Assembly: GCA_029239875.1 (NCBI GenBank)
Contig: JARBUD010000013.1
Location: 124,001 to 188,000, forward strand
Direction: 5' to 3'
DNA from: Xanthobacteraceae bacterium
Lineage (GTDB): Bacteria; Pseudomonadota; Alphaproteobacteria; Rhizobiales; Xanthobacteraceae
DNA: 64,000 bases
Under the pieces are notes generated by a model. The model saw nothing but the letters and a program-made list of their open reading frames with translations. It made no database searches and was not told where the DNA came from. Position numbers and translations under genes: made by a program. Positions 40,333 to 49,871 of the stretch are shown in pieces; the stretch's first letter is position 1, and every line of letters begins with the position of its first letter.

Positions 40333-42846
40333 TCACTCGCTCCGGCCCATGCTCGTCTTCACCGCCTCGATGAGCTGCTTGAGCGTGAAGGGCTTCGGCA
40401 GGAAGCCGAAATCCGCACCCTCGGGCAGGTTCTTGGCGAAGGCTTCCTCGGCATAACCCGACATGAATATCACCTTGATGTCGGGATGCGTGCCGCGCAA
40501 CTCCTTGAGCAGCGTGGGGCCGTCCATTTCCGGCATCACCACGTCGGAGAGCACGAGGTCGACCTCGCCGGCGTGCTTCTCCATCGCCTCCAGCGCCTCG
40601 ACGCCGGAACCCGCCTCCAGCACCTGGTAGCCGCGAGAGGCGAGCGCGCGGGCGGCGAAGGCGCGCACCGCCTCCTCGTCCTCGACCAGCAGCAGCGTGC
40701 CGCGCCCGGTGAAGTCGGCGGTCTTCGCCGGTGCCTCGGCCTCGACGGCCTTGGGGGCGACGGCGGCGACCTCCGGCACGTGGCGCGGCAGGAACACTCG
40801 GAAGATCGAGCCCTCGCCGGGCTCGCTCTCCACCTGCAGCGTGCCGCCGGTCTGCTTGACGATGCCGTAGACGGTGGAGAGCCCAAGGCCCGTTCCCTTA
40901 CCCACCTCCTTGGTGGTGAAGAACGGCTCGAAGATCTTGTCGAGGATCGCCGGCGGAATGCCCGCGCCGGTATCCGCCACCTCGACCAGCACATGGTCGG
41001 CGGCGGGCAGGCCGGCCTCGGCATATTGGGCGGCCTGCGCGGCGCTGACATTGGCGGTGCGGATGGTGAGCGTGCCGCCCTCTACCATCGCGTCGCGGGC
41101 ATTGACCGCGAGGTTGACGATCACCTGCTCGAACTGGTTGAGGTCCGCCTTCACCGGCCAGAGGTCGCGCTCCTCCTTCACCTCCAGCTTGATGGTCTCG
41201 CCGAGCAGGCGACGCAGCAGCATGGTGAGGTCGCTCATCACGTCGCCGAGGTTCAGCACCTGCGGGCGCAGCGTCTGGCGGCGCGAGAAGGCGAGCAGCT
41301 GGCGCACCAGCCCGGCGGCGCGGTTGGCGTTCTGCTTGATCTGCATCACGTCCTGGAAGGACGGGTCCGTCGGGCGGGAATTGGCCAGCAGCAGGTCGGA
41401 ATAGCCGATGATGGCGGTGAGCACGTTGTTGAAGTCGTGCGCCACCCCGCCGGCGAGCTGGCCGACCGCCTGCATCTTCTGCGACTGGGCGAACTGCGCC
41501 TCCAGCGTGCGCTGCTCGGTGGTGTCGATGGCGTAGACGATGGCCGCCTCGCGCTCGGCGCCGCCATCCTCGACCGGCGCGAGGTAGAAGCGGACCGAGC
41601 GCCCGCCCTCGCGGTCGAGCCCGATGTCGATGGGGCTGGAGGGCGCCTGCCCCTTCACCGCCGCCGCCACGGCGGTCTCCAGCGGCCCGCGCGCGGCCTC
41701 CGCTACCATCTCGATAAGGCGCCGCTGCTCGCCCTCGCGGGTGCCGAACAGCCGCGCGAACATGGCGTTGGCGCGCACGATGCGCCCCTCGCCGTCCACC
41801 GCCGCGATGGCGATGGGCGAATTGTGGAAGAAGCGGGCGAAGCGCACCTCGGCGGCGCGGGCCGGATCGGCGGCGTTGTCCTCGCGCGAGCGGTTGACCA
41901 CCAGCGTGCGCGAGGCGCCGGGCGTGCCGTCCGCCGCATAGGCGACGCGGTGCCAGAGCCGCACGGGCAGCGTCTGGCCGTTCTTGCGCTTGAGGTCGAG
42001 GTCGAGCACCTCGGTCCGCACCCCGCCCGGCAGCGGCGCCATGCCGGTGAGCAGCGCCGCCGCCGGACCGGGCACGATGTCGGCGACGGTGAGCCCGCCG
42101 GGGCCGAACTCGGCGAGGTCGTAGCCGAGCCAGTCGACCAGCGTCGCGTTGATGTAGTGGATCGCCCCGCCCGCCGCCGAGAAGAAGCCGGCCGGGGCGT
42201 GGTCGAGATAGTCGATGGCGTGCTGCAGTTCGAGGAAGGCGGTCTCCTGCCGCTCGCGCTCGCGGGTGAGGTCGCTCACCGTCCACACCGCGGATTTCGC
42301 GCCCTTGGCGCCGGGCGCGGCCGGACGCGCGCCGAGCTTGAGCCAGCGTACCGGCTGGCCGGGGCCGGCGATGCGCACCTCCTCGGTGAGCGCCTTGCCC
42401 TCGCGCACGCCCTGCGCCAGCCGGTAGACGGCTTCCGAGGCGTCGGGATCGGAGGTGAACAGCCGCTCGACCGGGCGCGCCTCGGCGGGAGCGTCGGCGC
42501 CGGTAATCTCGCAATAGCGCGGATTGGCGTAGAGCACGCGGCCGAGCGTATCGACGACGCACAGCCCGTCCGGCGCACTGTCGGCGACCCGGCGCGCCAG
42601 CTCGTCGCGCATGTCCGGGACGCCGAAGCGCAGCAGGCCGGTGGCGTAGGCGAAGAGCGCGAACACGCCGACGACGGCCAGCACCGTCAATAGGCCGATG
42701 ATCCACGGATCGGCCCGCTCGCGGCCGAGCAGCAGCAGCGAGACCACCGCGCCGACGAGAGCCAGCGCCACCAGCAGCACGAGGCGAATGCTCCCGCCGA
42801 TCTCGGGTCTGTCGAGCGTGCGATCGTCCGATCCGCTATCCGCCAT
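40333..42846 (-). CDS. cckA: Hybrid sensor histidine kinase CckA
   Basis: CckA feeds phosphate through ChpT to CtrA and controls the alphaproteobacterial cell cycle. The 837-residue protein has two N-terminal membrane helices (about 20-75) and three PAS-like segments (about 90-450). A HisKA domain with His470 in [18 protein letters not shown] follows, then an ATPase domain ([34 protein letters not shown]). The C-terminal receiver has phospho-acceptor Asp768 in [13 protein letters not shown]. Order and motifs match CckA rather than a generic hybrid kinase. A TTG two codons upstream is an alternative start. The divergent FliO-like gene is a frequent neighbour. Confidence 0.92.
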   Translation of the reverse strand: MADSGSDDRTLDRPEIGGSIRLVLLVALALVGAVVSLLLLGRERADPWIIGLLTVLAVVGVFALFAYATGLLRFGVPDMRDELARRVADSAPDGLCVVDTLGRVLYANPRYCEITGADAPAEARPVERLFTSDPDASEAVYRLAQGVREGKALTEEVRIAGPGQPVRWLKLGARPAAPGAKGAKSAVWTVSDLTRERERQETAFLELQHAIDYLDHAPAGFFSAAGGAIHYINATLVDWLGYDLAEFGPGGLTVADIVPGPAAALLTGMAPLPGGVRTEVLDLDLKRKNGQTLPVRLWHRVAYAADGTPGASRTLVVNRSREDNAADPARAAEVRFARFFHNSPIAIAAVDGEGRIVRANAMFARLFGTREGEQRRLIEMVAEAARGPLETAVAAAVKGQAPSSPIDIGLDREGGRSVRFYLAPVEDGGAEREAAIVYAIDTTEQRTLEAQFAQSQKMQAVGQLAGGVAHDFNNVLTAIIGYSDLLLANSRPTDPSFQDVMQIKQNANRAAGLVRQLLAFSRRQTLRPQVLNLGDVMSDLTMLLRRLLGETIKLEVKEERDLWPVKADLNQFEQVIVNLAVNARDAMVEGGTLTIRTANVSAAQAAQYAEAGLPAADHVLVEVADTGAGIPPAILDKIFEPFFTTKEVGKGTGLGLSTVYGIVKQTGGTLQVESEPGEGSIFRVFLPRHVPEVAAVAPKAVEAEAPAKTADFTGRGTLLLVEDEEAVRAFAARALASRGYQVLEAGSGVEALEAMEKHAGEVDLVLSDVVMPEMDGPTLLKELRGTHPDIKVIFMSGYAEEAFAKNLPEGADFGFLPKPFTLKQLIEAVKTSMGRSE

Positions 42847-43089
42847 GTCCAAGCCGGGAACCCTATGCTGCAGGCTTGCGCCACGTCGGGGGCGAGTCAG
42901 CCCCGCCTCGCGGCGCATCTTCTTTGGTGCCTGACCCGGCCCCTTGGAGCAAGGCCCGATTGGGCTTATCCGCCGCGTCCGCGCGGGCGCCGGGAGTTGC
43001 CACGCGCGCCCTTCCGCGACACAAAGGACGCGAGCGTAACCGGCCGCGCTCGTCCTGCGGCCGGCCGGGCGTATCGCGGAGAGTGGCTC

Positions 43090-44130
43090 ATGATGGATGT
43101 TCTGTCCGGATTTGGTGGGTTCGGCGTGCCGCTGCTGGCCTTCGCCGGTCTGGTGGTGCTGGCGATCCTCGTCATCTTCATCGGCCGCCGCGCGCGCCGG
43201 CATCGCGGGCACGGGCTCGTCGCCGGCCATCGCCTGGCGGTGGTCGACCAGGTCACCATCGACGACCATCGCCGCCTGGTGCTGATCCAGCGCGACGACG
43301 TCCAGCACCTCGTCATCCTCGGCGGCGGCAGCGATTTCCTGGTGGAGAGCGGCATCGGCGCGGCGCAGCTGCGGCCCGCCGCCGAAGAACCGCGTCGCAC
43401 CGTCCATGAGACCGTGCCGACCCCGGCCGTACGCCGCCCGGCGCCGCAGCCCGCTCCCATTGCCCCGCCCGCCGGCGAGCCGCGCGCGCCGGACCCGCGT
43501 GCACCGGAAGCCCGTGCGCCGGAAGCCCGCCCATATGAGCCGCCGGTGCGCCCGAACGAGCCTGCGGCCCGGCCCATTCCCGCGCCGCTCGCCTCGCGCC
43601 GCCCGCCGGCCGGCCCCACCGACGAGCCGGTCGCCGTGCTGCCGCCGGTGCCGCTGCGCACCGAACCGGCGATCGAGACGGCCTCCCCCGCGCCTGTTAC
43701 CGAGCCGGGACCGCGGACCGCCGTGAAGGTCGATCCGGCCTTCGCCGGCATGGCCGAAGAGCTGGAGGAAGTGCTGCGCCGTCCGGCGGCCGACCTCCCG
43801 CCCCGGCGCACCCCGGGCAGCCTCGCTTCGGCGCCGATCAACCCGGCCGCCGAGCGTGCCGTCCCGCCGGTGACGCCGCCCGCCCCGCCCTCACGCGGGC
43901 CGGCCGCGGCCGAGCCGGTCAATGCGCCGGCCCCTGCGCCGGCGGCGCCCCCGCCCGTCGCGCCGGAGCCGCGCATCATTCCCACGCGCAGCGAGGCGGC
44001 GCCGGAGATCCGAGCCCCGGAGGTCCGCCCCACCGAGCCGCTGATCGAGGCATCCGAGACCGACAAGGTCAGCGACGACCCGTTCGAGCAGGAAATGGCC
44101 AACCTGCTGGGCCGCGCCAAGCGCCCGTGA
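43090..44130 (+). CDS. FliO/MopB-like membrane protein with long proline/alanine-rich tail
   Basis: The first helix (about residues 10-32, GVPLLAFAGLVVLAILVIFIG) is followed by RLAVVDQVTIDDHRRLVLIQRDDVQHLVILGG, the compact domain seen in FliO-like proteins. Residues about 110-320 are a low-complexity tail rich in Pro, Ala, Glu and Arg, with a conserved-looking acidic end (SDDPFEQEMANLLGRAKRP). The total of 346 residues is far longer than the FliO core. FliO helps assemble the flagellar export gate, yet no other flagellar gene is here. It is divergent from cckA. GGAGAG precedes the first ATG. Confidence 0.72.
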   Translation: MMDVLSGFGGFGVPLLAFAGLVVLAILVIFIGRRARRHRGHGLVAGHRLAVVDQVTIDDHRRLVLIQRDDVQHLVILGGGSDFLVESGIGAAQLRPAAEEPRRTVHETVPTPAVRRPAPQPAPIAPPAGEPRAPDPRAPEARAPEARPYEPPVRPNEPAARPIPAPLASRRPPAGPTDEPVAVLPPVPLRTEPAIETASPAPVTEPGPRTAVKVDPAFAGMAEELEEVLRRPAADLPPRRTPGSLASAPINPAAERAVPPVTPPAPPSRGPAAAEPVNAPAPAPAAPPPVAPEPRIIPTRSEAAPEIRAPEVRPTEPLIEASETDKVSDDPFEQEMANLLGRAKRP

Positions 44131-44179
44131 CGGCCTGAGCCGCGGCTCCGTTGGGCCCGGCGAAAGCCACGCTCGCGCC

Positions 44180-44268
44180 CTCATGGCCGGGCTTGACCCG
44201 GCCACCCAGACCTTGGACCCGGCGCTGACGGAAAGGCTGGGTCCCCGGGTCAAGCCCGGGGATGAGGA
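44180..44268. repeat. Intergenic palindromic repeat, family B copy 2
   Basis: TCATGGCCGGGCTTGACCCG at the left and CCCCGGGTCAAGCCCGGGG at the right match the 8489-8583 copy, and the two ends pair with each other. The middle has diverged. Confidence 0.7.
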
Positions 44269-44310
44269 AGAGGGAGCTGCCGGTCGGATACCAACGCCCC
44301 GCCACCACAA

Positions 44311-44344
44311 ATGAAAACGGCGACCTGCCCGCGCAGGTCGCCGT
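44311..44344 (-). terminator. Rho-independent terminator after dksA
   Basis: A 12-bp perfect stem ACGGCGACCTGC/GCAGGTCGCCGT with loop CCGC is followed on the minus strand by TTTTCATTTG. It begins 36 bp past the dksA stop. Confidence 0.8.
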
Positions 44345-44379
44345 CAGTGTTTCCGGCCGCAGGACTGTGCCGAGAGGGC

Positions 44380-44796
44380 TCAGTCGTCGCGGTAGACGCG
44401 CTCGCGGCGCTCGTGGCGCTCCTGCGCCTCGATCGACAGCGTGGCGATCGGGCGGGCTTCCAGGCGCTTGAGCGAGATCGGCTCGCCGGTCTCCTCGCAA
44501 TAGCCGTAGGAACCGTCGTCGATGCGGTCGAGCGCGGCGTCGATCTTGGCGATCAGCTTGCGCTGGCGATCACGGGCCCGCAGCTCGATGGCGCGGTCCG
44601 TCTCGGAAGATGCCCGGTCGGCGATGTCCGGGTGGTTCTGATTCTCGTCCTGAAGATGCTGCAGCGTCTCTTTCGCCTCGCGCAGGATGTCCTCCTTCCA
44701 CTGCAGCAGCTTCTGGCGGAAATACTCCCGCTGCCGCTCGTTCATGAAAGGCTCGTCCTCGCGGGGGCGGTACTCCTGGTCGACCTCAACCGACAT
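44380..44796 (-). CDS. dksA: RNA polymerase-binding factor DksA (cysteine-depleted form)
   Basis: DksA enters the RNA polymerase secondary channel and works with ppGpp. The 138-residue protein begins MSVEVDQEYRPREDEPFMNERQ. The coiled coil carries the tip motif DIADRASSETDRA with the key acidic residues. The globular part reads YGYCEETGEPISLKRLEARPIATLSIEAQ, which keeps one of the four zinc cysteines of the E. coli protein. Such zinc-free DksA forms exist in proteobacteria. A terminator lies downstream. Confidence 0.95.
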   Translation of the reverse strand: MSVEVDQEYRPREDEPFMNERQREYFRQKLLQWKEDILREAKETLQHLQDENQNHPDIADRASSETDRAIELRARDRQRKLIAKIDAALDRIDDGSYGYCEETGEPISLKRLEARPIATLSIEAQERHERRERVYRDD

Positions 44797-44967
44797 CGGC
44801 CTTCGTCCTCGTGTTCCGGGGGCACCCCTATCGGGCGCTGCTTATATCGCCACCACCTGCCCGGTACAACATTTCTCAACGTCATCGCGACGACATGAAA
44901 TGCTGGATTTTTCAGCAGCTTGCGCGCCGAAACGAGGCAATTTGAAGTGATTGGCGATGCCCGGAAG

Positions 44968-44990
44968 CCCGCAGCGGCAGCCGCTGCGGG
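44968..44990. terminator. 10-bp hairpin near the mipA-2 end
   Basis: CCCGCAGCGG/CCGCTGCGGG pair perfectly around CAG. No U-tract follows on either strand, so this may be a weak terminator or mRNA stabiliser for the minus-strand gene ending at 45010. Confidence 0.4.
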
Positions 44991-45009
44991 TGCTCGAGTG
45001 CCTAGGGAA

Positions 45010-45870
45010 TCACTCGAAGCCGAGGAAGAAGGTGTAGGAGAGCGAAACGCCGGCCTGGAACTGATTCCGGTCGCCGTGCTGCACAACCAGCGGGCTGTCG
45101 GCGGCGTCGTCCATCAGATATTTGTACTCGGCGAACACCGAGCCGGTGATGTTTTCGGTGAATCGCTTGAGGATCTGCCCACCGAAGCCCACCGAATAGA
45201 TGCCGCCGCCCGCCTCATAAGGGGTCAGCGGGTTGCCGAACGCGTTGGCGACCAGCGATTCGGCCGGGGTGATGCCGTAATAGGTGTCGATGTAGCCCGA
45301 GCTCGCCAGCGTCATGCGCGGGCCGGCGGAGATGGTGATCCCACCGAGCGGCTCGCTGAAATAGATGGCGTCGAGCGCGATGTCGCCCACCACGCCGTCG
45401 AAGCCGCCGAAGCCGTAGCGCAGTTCGCCGCGCAGGCGCAGCCAGTCGACCGGGAACCACTGGGCGTAGCCGCCGACCTCGAAGGCGTAGTCGATGTCCT
45501 CGAGCCCGCGCAGCGCGAAGGCGCTGCTGGAATCGCGCTTCCAGTCGAGCTTGCCGACGATACCGGCCTCGAACACGCCGGTGTCGAACAGCGCGAGGCT
45601 GGGATTGTCGTTGAAGCTGCGGAAGCGGCTGAGCCGGTCGGCGCGGCTGATCGAGATGATCGGCTTGAAGCCGAACTCGTAATCGTCCGAGCCCATCCAT
45701 TCCGGCTGGTACATGGCGTAGCCGCCGAGCGTCAGCGTCCACTGGCGGTCATTGACCTCGGCCGCATAGGCCGGGTTGCTCCAGGCCACGTCGGCCGCAT
45801 GGGCCAGGGAAGCCGAAAGCCCGACCGCCCCCGCGATCACCGCAAAACCCGTCCAGCCGAAAACTCGCAT
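45010..45870 (-). CDS. MipA/OmpV family outer-membrane protein, paralogue 2
   Basis: The 286-residue beta-barrel has a signal peptide (MRVFGWTGFAVIAGAVGLSA...AHA) and the family opening WTLTLGGYAMYQPEWMGSDDYEF. It continues GFKPIISISRADRLSRF and a run of amphipathic strands, ending in SYTFFLGFE. The terminal aromatic signature is a little displaced compared with paralogue 1. AGGG eight bases before the ATG supports this start over a GTG eight codons earlier. The function is inferred at family level only: envelope stress or murein-enzyme scaffolding. Confidence 0.86.
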   Translation of the reverse strand: MRVFGWTGFAVIAGAVGLSASLAHAADVAWSNPAYAAEVNDRQWTLTLGGYAMYQPEWMGSDDYEFGFKPIISISRADRLSRFRSFNDNPSLALFDTGVFEAGIVGKLDWKRDSSSAFALRGLEDIDYAFEVGGYAQWFPVDWLRLRGELRYGFGGFDGVVGDIALDAIYFSEPLGGITISAGPRMTLASSGYIDTYYGITPAESLVANAFGNPLTPYEAGGGIYSVGFGGQILKRFTENITGSVFAEYKYLMDDAADSPLVVQHGDRNQFQAGVSLSYTFFLGFE

Positions 45871-46055
45871 CGCCGTATCCCTTGGACCACTCACGCTTCA
45901 TTACAGCAGCCTAACCCGCCTGTGGTTGCCGAAAAGTCACTTTCCTCCGGCACCGTCATATAGACGGCTCAGAATCTTCACCGCGCGCCGATCTCGCACG
46001 AGCCGCCCGCATGCCTATATGCTCGTCGCTGCCACGCCATCGGACCCTTCGATCC

Positions 46056-46580
46056 ATGCTCCGTCTCTTCCTGCTGCGCCACGCCAAATCCGCCTGGCCC
46101 GAGGGCGTGCCCGACATCGACCGCCCTCTCGCCGCACGCGGCCTGCGCGGCGCGCGGGCCATCGGCACCTACATGACCGATGAAGGATTGCTGCCGGCGC
46201 GGGCCCTCGTCTCGCCGGCACGCCGCACCATCGAGACCTGGGACATCGCCACCTCGGGCTGGCCGGCGCATGTGAAGCCGGCCTTTGAGCGGGCGATCTA
46301 CGAGGCGCCGGCGGAGAACCTGTTGCGGCTCGTCCGCGCGCAGGAGGACGTCTCGCCGCTCATGCTGGTCGGGCACAATCCGGGCATGGAGGAGTTTGCC
46401 TCGGTGCTGCTCAAGCGCGGGCAGCGGGCCAAGGTGCTGCCGAAATACCCCACCGGCACGCTCGCCGTGATCGACGTGCCGATCGCCAGCTGGGCCGATC
46501 TGCGCCCTGGCACCGGCACGCTGGAGCGCTTCGTCACGCCGCGCGCGCTCGGCGTCGAGAAGGACAAGGAAAAGGATTAG
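46056..46580 (+). CDS. sixA: SixA-type phosphohistidine phosphatase (histidine phosphatase family)
   Basis: A 174-residue protein with the RHG-type catalytic motif LLRHAKSAW at the N-terminus and a second catalytic histidine in LVGHNPGMEEF. SAxSPARRTIETW supplies the arginine pair. SixA-like enzymes remove phosphate from phosphohistidine on His-containing phosphotransfer proteins. The start MLRLFLLRHAKS is chosen because the motif sits at the extreme N-terminus in this family. The stop TAG shares a base pair with the GTG start of ycjX, so the genes are coupled. Confidence 0.88.
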   Translation: MLRLFLLRHAKSAWPEGVPDIDRPLAARGLRGARAIGTYMTDEGLLPARALVSPARRTIETWDIATSGWPAHVKPAFERAIYEAPAENLLRLVRAQEDVSPLMLVGHNPGMEEFASVLLKRGQRAKVLPKYPTGTLAVIDVPIASWADLRPGTGTLERFVTPRALGVEKDKEKD

Positions 46581-48043
46581 TGCCGTCCTGGTTCGAGGAT
46601 CTGGTCGACGAGGCGCGCCTCACCGCGCTGACCCTGCTCGACCGCGCCGAAGAGCTCACGAGCCCGACGCTGCGGCTCGGCGTGACCGGCCTGTCGCGGT
46701 CCGGCAAGACCGTGTTCACTACCGCGCTGATCCACGCGCTGATGCGCGGCGGGAGGCTTCCCGTCTTCCGCGCCATGCATGAGGGCCGCATCGCCGGCGC
46801 GCATCTGGAGCCGCAGCCGGACGACGGCGTGCCGCGCTTCGACTATGAGGGCCATCTGGCAGCCCTGGTGGACGAGCGTCGATGGCCTGAATCAACCAAA
46901 CGAATCAGTGAATTGCGGCTGGTTGTTGATTATGCACCTCAACGCGGCGGGCGGCGCAGCCTGACCCTCGACATCGTCGACTATCCCGGCGAATGGCTGC
47001 TCGATTTGCCGCTGCTCGACCAGTCCTATGCGCAGTTCGCCGCGGGCAGCCTGAACCTCGCCCGCGCCCCGGCGCGGCGCCCGCTCGCCGGCCCGTTCCT
47101 CGCCGCGCTCGGCCTGGCCGATCCCTCGGCCCCGGCGGACGAGGCGGAAGCCCGGCGCCTCGCGAGCCTGTTCACCGACTACCTCGCCGCCTGCCGCGCC
47201 GAGACCGTGTCGATGAGCCTCCTGCCGCCCGGCCGCTTCCTCATGCCGGGTGATCTCGAAGGCTCGCCGGCGCTCACCTTCGCGCCGCTCGACCTGTCGG
47301 AAGGGATCGAGGCGCCGGCCGGCTCGCTGCACGCCATGATGGAGCGGCGCTTCGAGTCCTATAAGGAGCGCGTCGTCCGCCCGTTCTTCCGCGACCATTT
47401 CGCCCGGCTCGACCGGCAGATCGTGCTGATCGACGTGCTGTCGGCGCTGAACGCCGGCCCCGCCGCGCTCGCCGACCTCGAAGCGGCGCTCGACGGCATC
47501 CTCGCCGCCTTCCGCGTCGGCCGGAATTCCTGGCTTTCCGCCCTGTTCCGCCACCGCATCGGCAAGGTGCTGTTCGCGGCGACCAAGGCCGACCACCTGC
47601 ACCACACCAGCCACGACCCGCTGGAGGCGATCCTGCGCCGCCTCGTCGAGCGCGCGCTCGGCCGGGCGGAGGGGGCCGGCGCCGAGATCGACGTGGTGGC
47701 GCTCGCCGCCGTGCGCGCGACGCGCGAGGCGATGGTGAAGCGCGGGCGCGCGCATCTGCCGGCCATCGTGGGCGTGCCCGAAGCCGGCCAGCACGGCGCC
47801 GACGATTTCGACGGGCTGGCGGAGGCCGCGGTCTTCCCCGGCGACCTGCCGGAGAACCCCTCCGCGCTCTTCGACCCCACGCTCGGCTTCAACGGCCTGT
47901 CGGATGCTTCGGGCGGGGATTTCCGCTTCCTGCGCTTCCGACCGCCGGTGGTGGAGCGCAATGCCGAGGGCCTTGCTTTGCCGCTGCCCCATATACGTCT
48001 CGATCGCGCGCTGGAATTCCTCCTCGGCGACCGGCTGAAATAG
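46580..48043 (+). CDS. ycjX: YcjX family GTP/ATP-binding protein
   Basis: This P-loop NTPase-like protein of 487 residues belongs to a family induced by stress and linked to phage-shock functions in enterics. Walker A is GLSRSGKT near residue 36; LTLDIVDYPGEWLLDLPLL supplies the switch-like DxxG region. The family segments FLMPGDLEGSPALTFAPL and VLIDVLSALN are seen. The GTG start overlaps the sixA stop. The partner gene ycjF follows after 4 bp, the usual pairing. Confidence 0.92.
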   Translation: MPSWFEDLVDEARLTALTLLDRAEELTSPTLRLGVTGLSRSGKTVFTTALIHALMRGGRLPVFRAMHEGRIAGAHLEPQPDDGVPRFDYEGHLAALVDERRWPESTKRISELRLVVDYAPQRGGRRSLTLDIVDYPGEWLLDLPLLDQSYAQFAAGSLNLARAPARRPLAGPFLAALGLADPSAPADEAEARRLASLFTDYLAACRAETVSMSLLPPGRFLMPGDLEGSPALTFAPLDLSEGIEAPAGSLHAMMERRFESYKERVVRPFFRDHFARLDRQIVLIDVLSALNAGPAALADLEAALDGILAAFRVGRNSWLSALFRHRIGKVLFAATKADHLHHTSHDPLEAILRRLVERALGRAEGAGAEIDVVALAAVRATREAMVKRGRAHLPAIVGVPEAGQHGADDFDGLAEAAVFPGDLPENPSALFDPTLGFNGLSDASGGDFRFLRFRPPVVERNAEGLALPLPHIRLDRALEFLLGDRLK

Positions 48044-48047
48044 GACC

Positions 48048-49067
48048 ATGAGCGACCGTAACCCTCGCCGCCCGCAAGCCTTCCGCCTCGACGATCCCAG
48101 CGTCGTCTTCGCCGAGGACGGCCAGCCCGCGCCGCGCGGGGCCGTCGTCGTGACACCTGCCCCCATGGCGGAGGCGGTCGACGAGGTGGTCCTGCCCCCG
48201 CCGCCGCCAAAGGCCTCGCGCTGGGGCGCGCTGTTCTGGTCGGGCCTGGGCGGCCTCGTCAGCCTCGGCGTAGGCCTCGCCGTCACCAAGCTGATCGAGG
48301 ACCTGTTCGCCCGCGCCGACTGGCTCGGCTACACCGGCCTCGCCTTTGCCGCCGCGCTGGTGCTGGCGAGCCTCGTCATCCTCGGCCGCGAGGCGTTCGG
48401 CCTCATGCGCCTGCGCACGCTCAACCATTTGCGCGAGCAGGCGGCGGTGGCGCTGGTGAAGGACGACCGCCGCCTCGCCGAGACGGTGACGAACGAGCTC
48501 ATCGGCATCGCCAAGTCCTCGCCGCGCCTGTTCCGCGCCCGCACCGAGCTGGCGAGCCATCTCGACGCCATCATCGACGGCGCCGACCTCATCCGCCTCA
48601 CCGAGCGCCATCTCATGACGCCGCTCGATGCCGAGGCGACGCGGCTGGTTTCGAACGCCGCCAAGCGGGTTTCCGTGGTAACCGCCGTCTCGCCGAGGGC
48701 GGCGGTGGACCTCATCTTCGTGCTGCTCACCGCGGTCGGCCTCGTGCGCCGGCTGGCGCTGCTCTATGGCGGCAGGCCCGGTGCGCTCGGCATGATCCGG
48801 CTGTTCCGGCAGGTCATCGCCCATCTCGCGGTCACCGGCGGCATGGCCGCAGGCGATTCGCTGATCCAACAGGTGGTGGGCCACGGCCTCGCCGCCAAGC
48901 TTTCCGCCCGTCTGGGGGAAGGCGTGGTGAACGGCCTGCTCACCGCCCGGCTCGGCCTCGCCGCCATCGAGGTGACCCGTCCCCTGCCCTTCGCCGCCCT
49001 GCCCGCGCCGGCGCTGAAGGACGTGGCCTCGGGCCTTGTCTCCCGCGACGAGGCCAAGGACCCCTGA
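48048..49067 (+). CDS. ycjF: YcjF family inner-membrane protein (DUF697/TIGR01620)
   Basis: A 339-residue protein with an N-terminal soluble segment and a proline run. Two membrane helices follow (about 62-80, GALFWSGLGGLVSLGVGLAV, and 96-116). The C-terminal DUF697-like helical domain begins near VLLTAVGLVRRLALLYGGRPG. It always accompanies YcjX. The role is unknown, but it is assumed to anchor YcjX at the membrane under envelope stress. Confidence 0.88.
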   Translation: MSDRNPRRPQAFRLDDPSVVFAEDGQPAPRGAVVVTPAPMAEAVDEVVLPPPPPKASRWGALFWSGLGGLVSLGVGLAVTKLIEDLFARADWLGYTGLAFAAALVLASLVILGREAFGLMRLRTLNHLREQAAVALVKDDRRLAETVTNELIGIAKSSPRLFRARTELASHLDAIIDGADLIRLTERHLMTPLDAEATRLVSNAAKRVSVVTAVSPRAAVDLIFVLLTAVGLVRRLALLYGGRPGALGMIRLFRQVIAHLAVTGGMAAGDSLIQQVVGHGLAAKLSARLGEGVVNGLLTARLGLAAIEVTRPLPFAALPAPALKDVASGLVSRDEAKDP

Positions 49068-49135
49068 CGGACGGCTTGAGCTTGCCGTGCGCGGCCCTAA
49101 TGTGGCGCGCAGACGAGACCGGGAGGGCCGCCATC

Positions 49136-49543
49136 ATGATCCGCCATATCTGTGCAGCGGCACTGGCCGCGCTCGCTTTCGCCGCGCCGATCCCGGCCAC
49201 GCCGGCGCTTGCGCAGGAGGCGGTCTCGCTCGTCGGCACCTGGAGCGGGCCGCGCGAGCGCATCGCCAAGGAAGGCGGCCGGATCGAAGGCACCGCGACG
49301 CTGGTGATCACCGTGCAGAACGGGCGCACCTTCACCGGCCATCTGTCGCGCGACTACGCGTCCAGCGGTCCCGTGGACGAACCGCTGTGGGGCGCTTTCA
49401 CCCCCGGCGGCGACCTCATCGCCGGCGCCGACGACGAGGGCCATTACAGCTTCAGGCTGGTCGACACGGACACGCTGGACTTCTGCTACACCGAGACCGC
49501 CTCGCCGCGCGCAACCTGCGGCCGGCTCACGCGCCAGAAGTGA
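49136..49543 (+). CDS. Small secreted protein of unknown function
   Basis: The 135-residue product has a signal peptide (MIRHICAAALAALAFAAP...ALAQ). The mature domain of about 110 residues reads VGTWSGPRERIAKEGG and WGAFTPGGDLIAGADDEGHYSFRLVD, a beta-rich pattern. Two cysteines near the C-terminus (DFCYTE and ATCGRLT) may pair. GGGAGGG nine bases before the ATG at 49136 supports this start over one 20 codons earlier. I do not recognise a named family. It ends 7 bp before the convergent ferredoxin gene. Confidence 0.75.
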   Translation: MIRHICAAALAALAFAAPIPATPALAQEAVSLVGTWSGPRERIAKEGGRIEGTATLVITVQNGRTFTGHLSRDYASSGPVDEPLWGAFTPGGDLIAGADDEGHYSFRLVDTDTLDFCYTETASPRATCGRLTRQK

Positions 49544-49550
49544 GCGCCGC

Positions 49551-49871
49551 TCAGCCCTGATGCGCGGGGGTGCGGATGATCAGGCCGTCCAGCGCGTCCG
49601 TCACCTTGATCTGGCAGGACAGGCGCGAATTGGGCTGAACGTCCGAGGCGAAGTCCAGCATGTCCTCCTCCATCGGCCCCGGCTCGCCGGTCGCCGCCTG
49701 CCATGCTTCGTCCACATAGACGTGGCAGGTCGCGCAGGCACAGGCTCCGCCGCATTCGGCGTCGATCCCCGGCACGCCGTTGCGGATCGCCGTCTCCATC
49801 ACGGTGGAGCCCACCTGCGCGTCCACGATGCGCTCGGTGCCGGCGGCGTCGATATAGGTGATCTTGGGCAT
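49551..49871 (-). CDS. Adrenodoxin-type [2Fe-2S] ferredoxin
   Basis: A 106-residue electron carrier. The cluster ligands are the three cysteines of [17 protein letters not shown] (Cys-x5-Cys-x2-Cys) and a fourth in RLSCQIKV. The N-terminal [19 protein letters not shown] is the typical ubiquitin-like strand pattern. Such ferredoxins serve cytochrome P450s, Rieske enzymes or Fe-S assembly; no obvious partner reductase is in the window. The gene converges on the small secreted protein gene. Confidence 0.93.
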   Translation of the reverse strand: MPKITYIDAAGTERIVDAQVGSTVMETAIRNGVPGIDAECGGACACATCHVYVDEAWQAATGEPGPMEEDMLDFASDVQPNSRLSCQIKVTDALDGLIIRTPAHQG

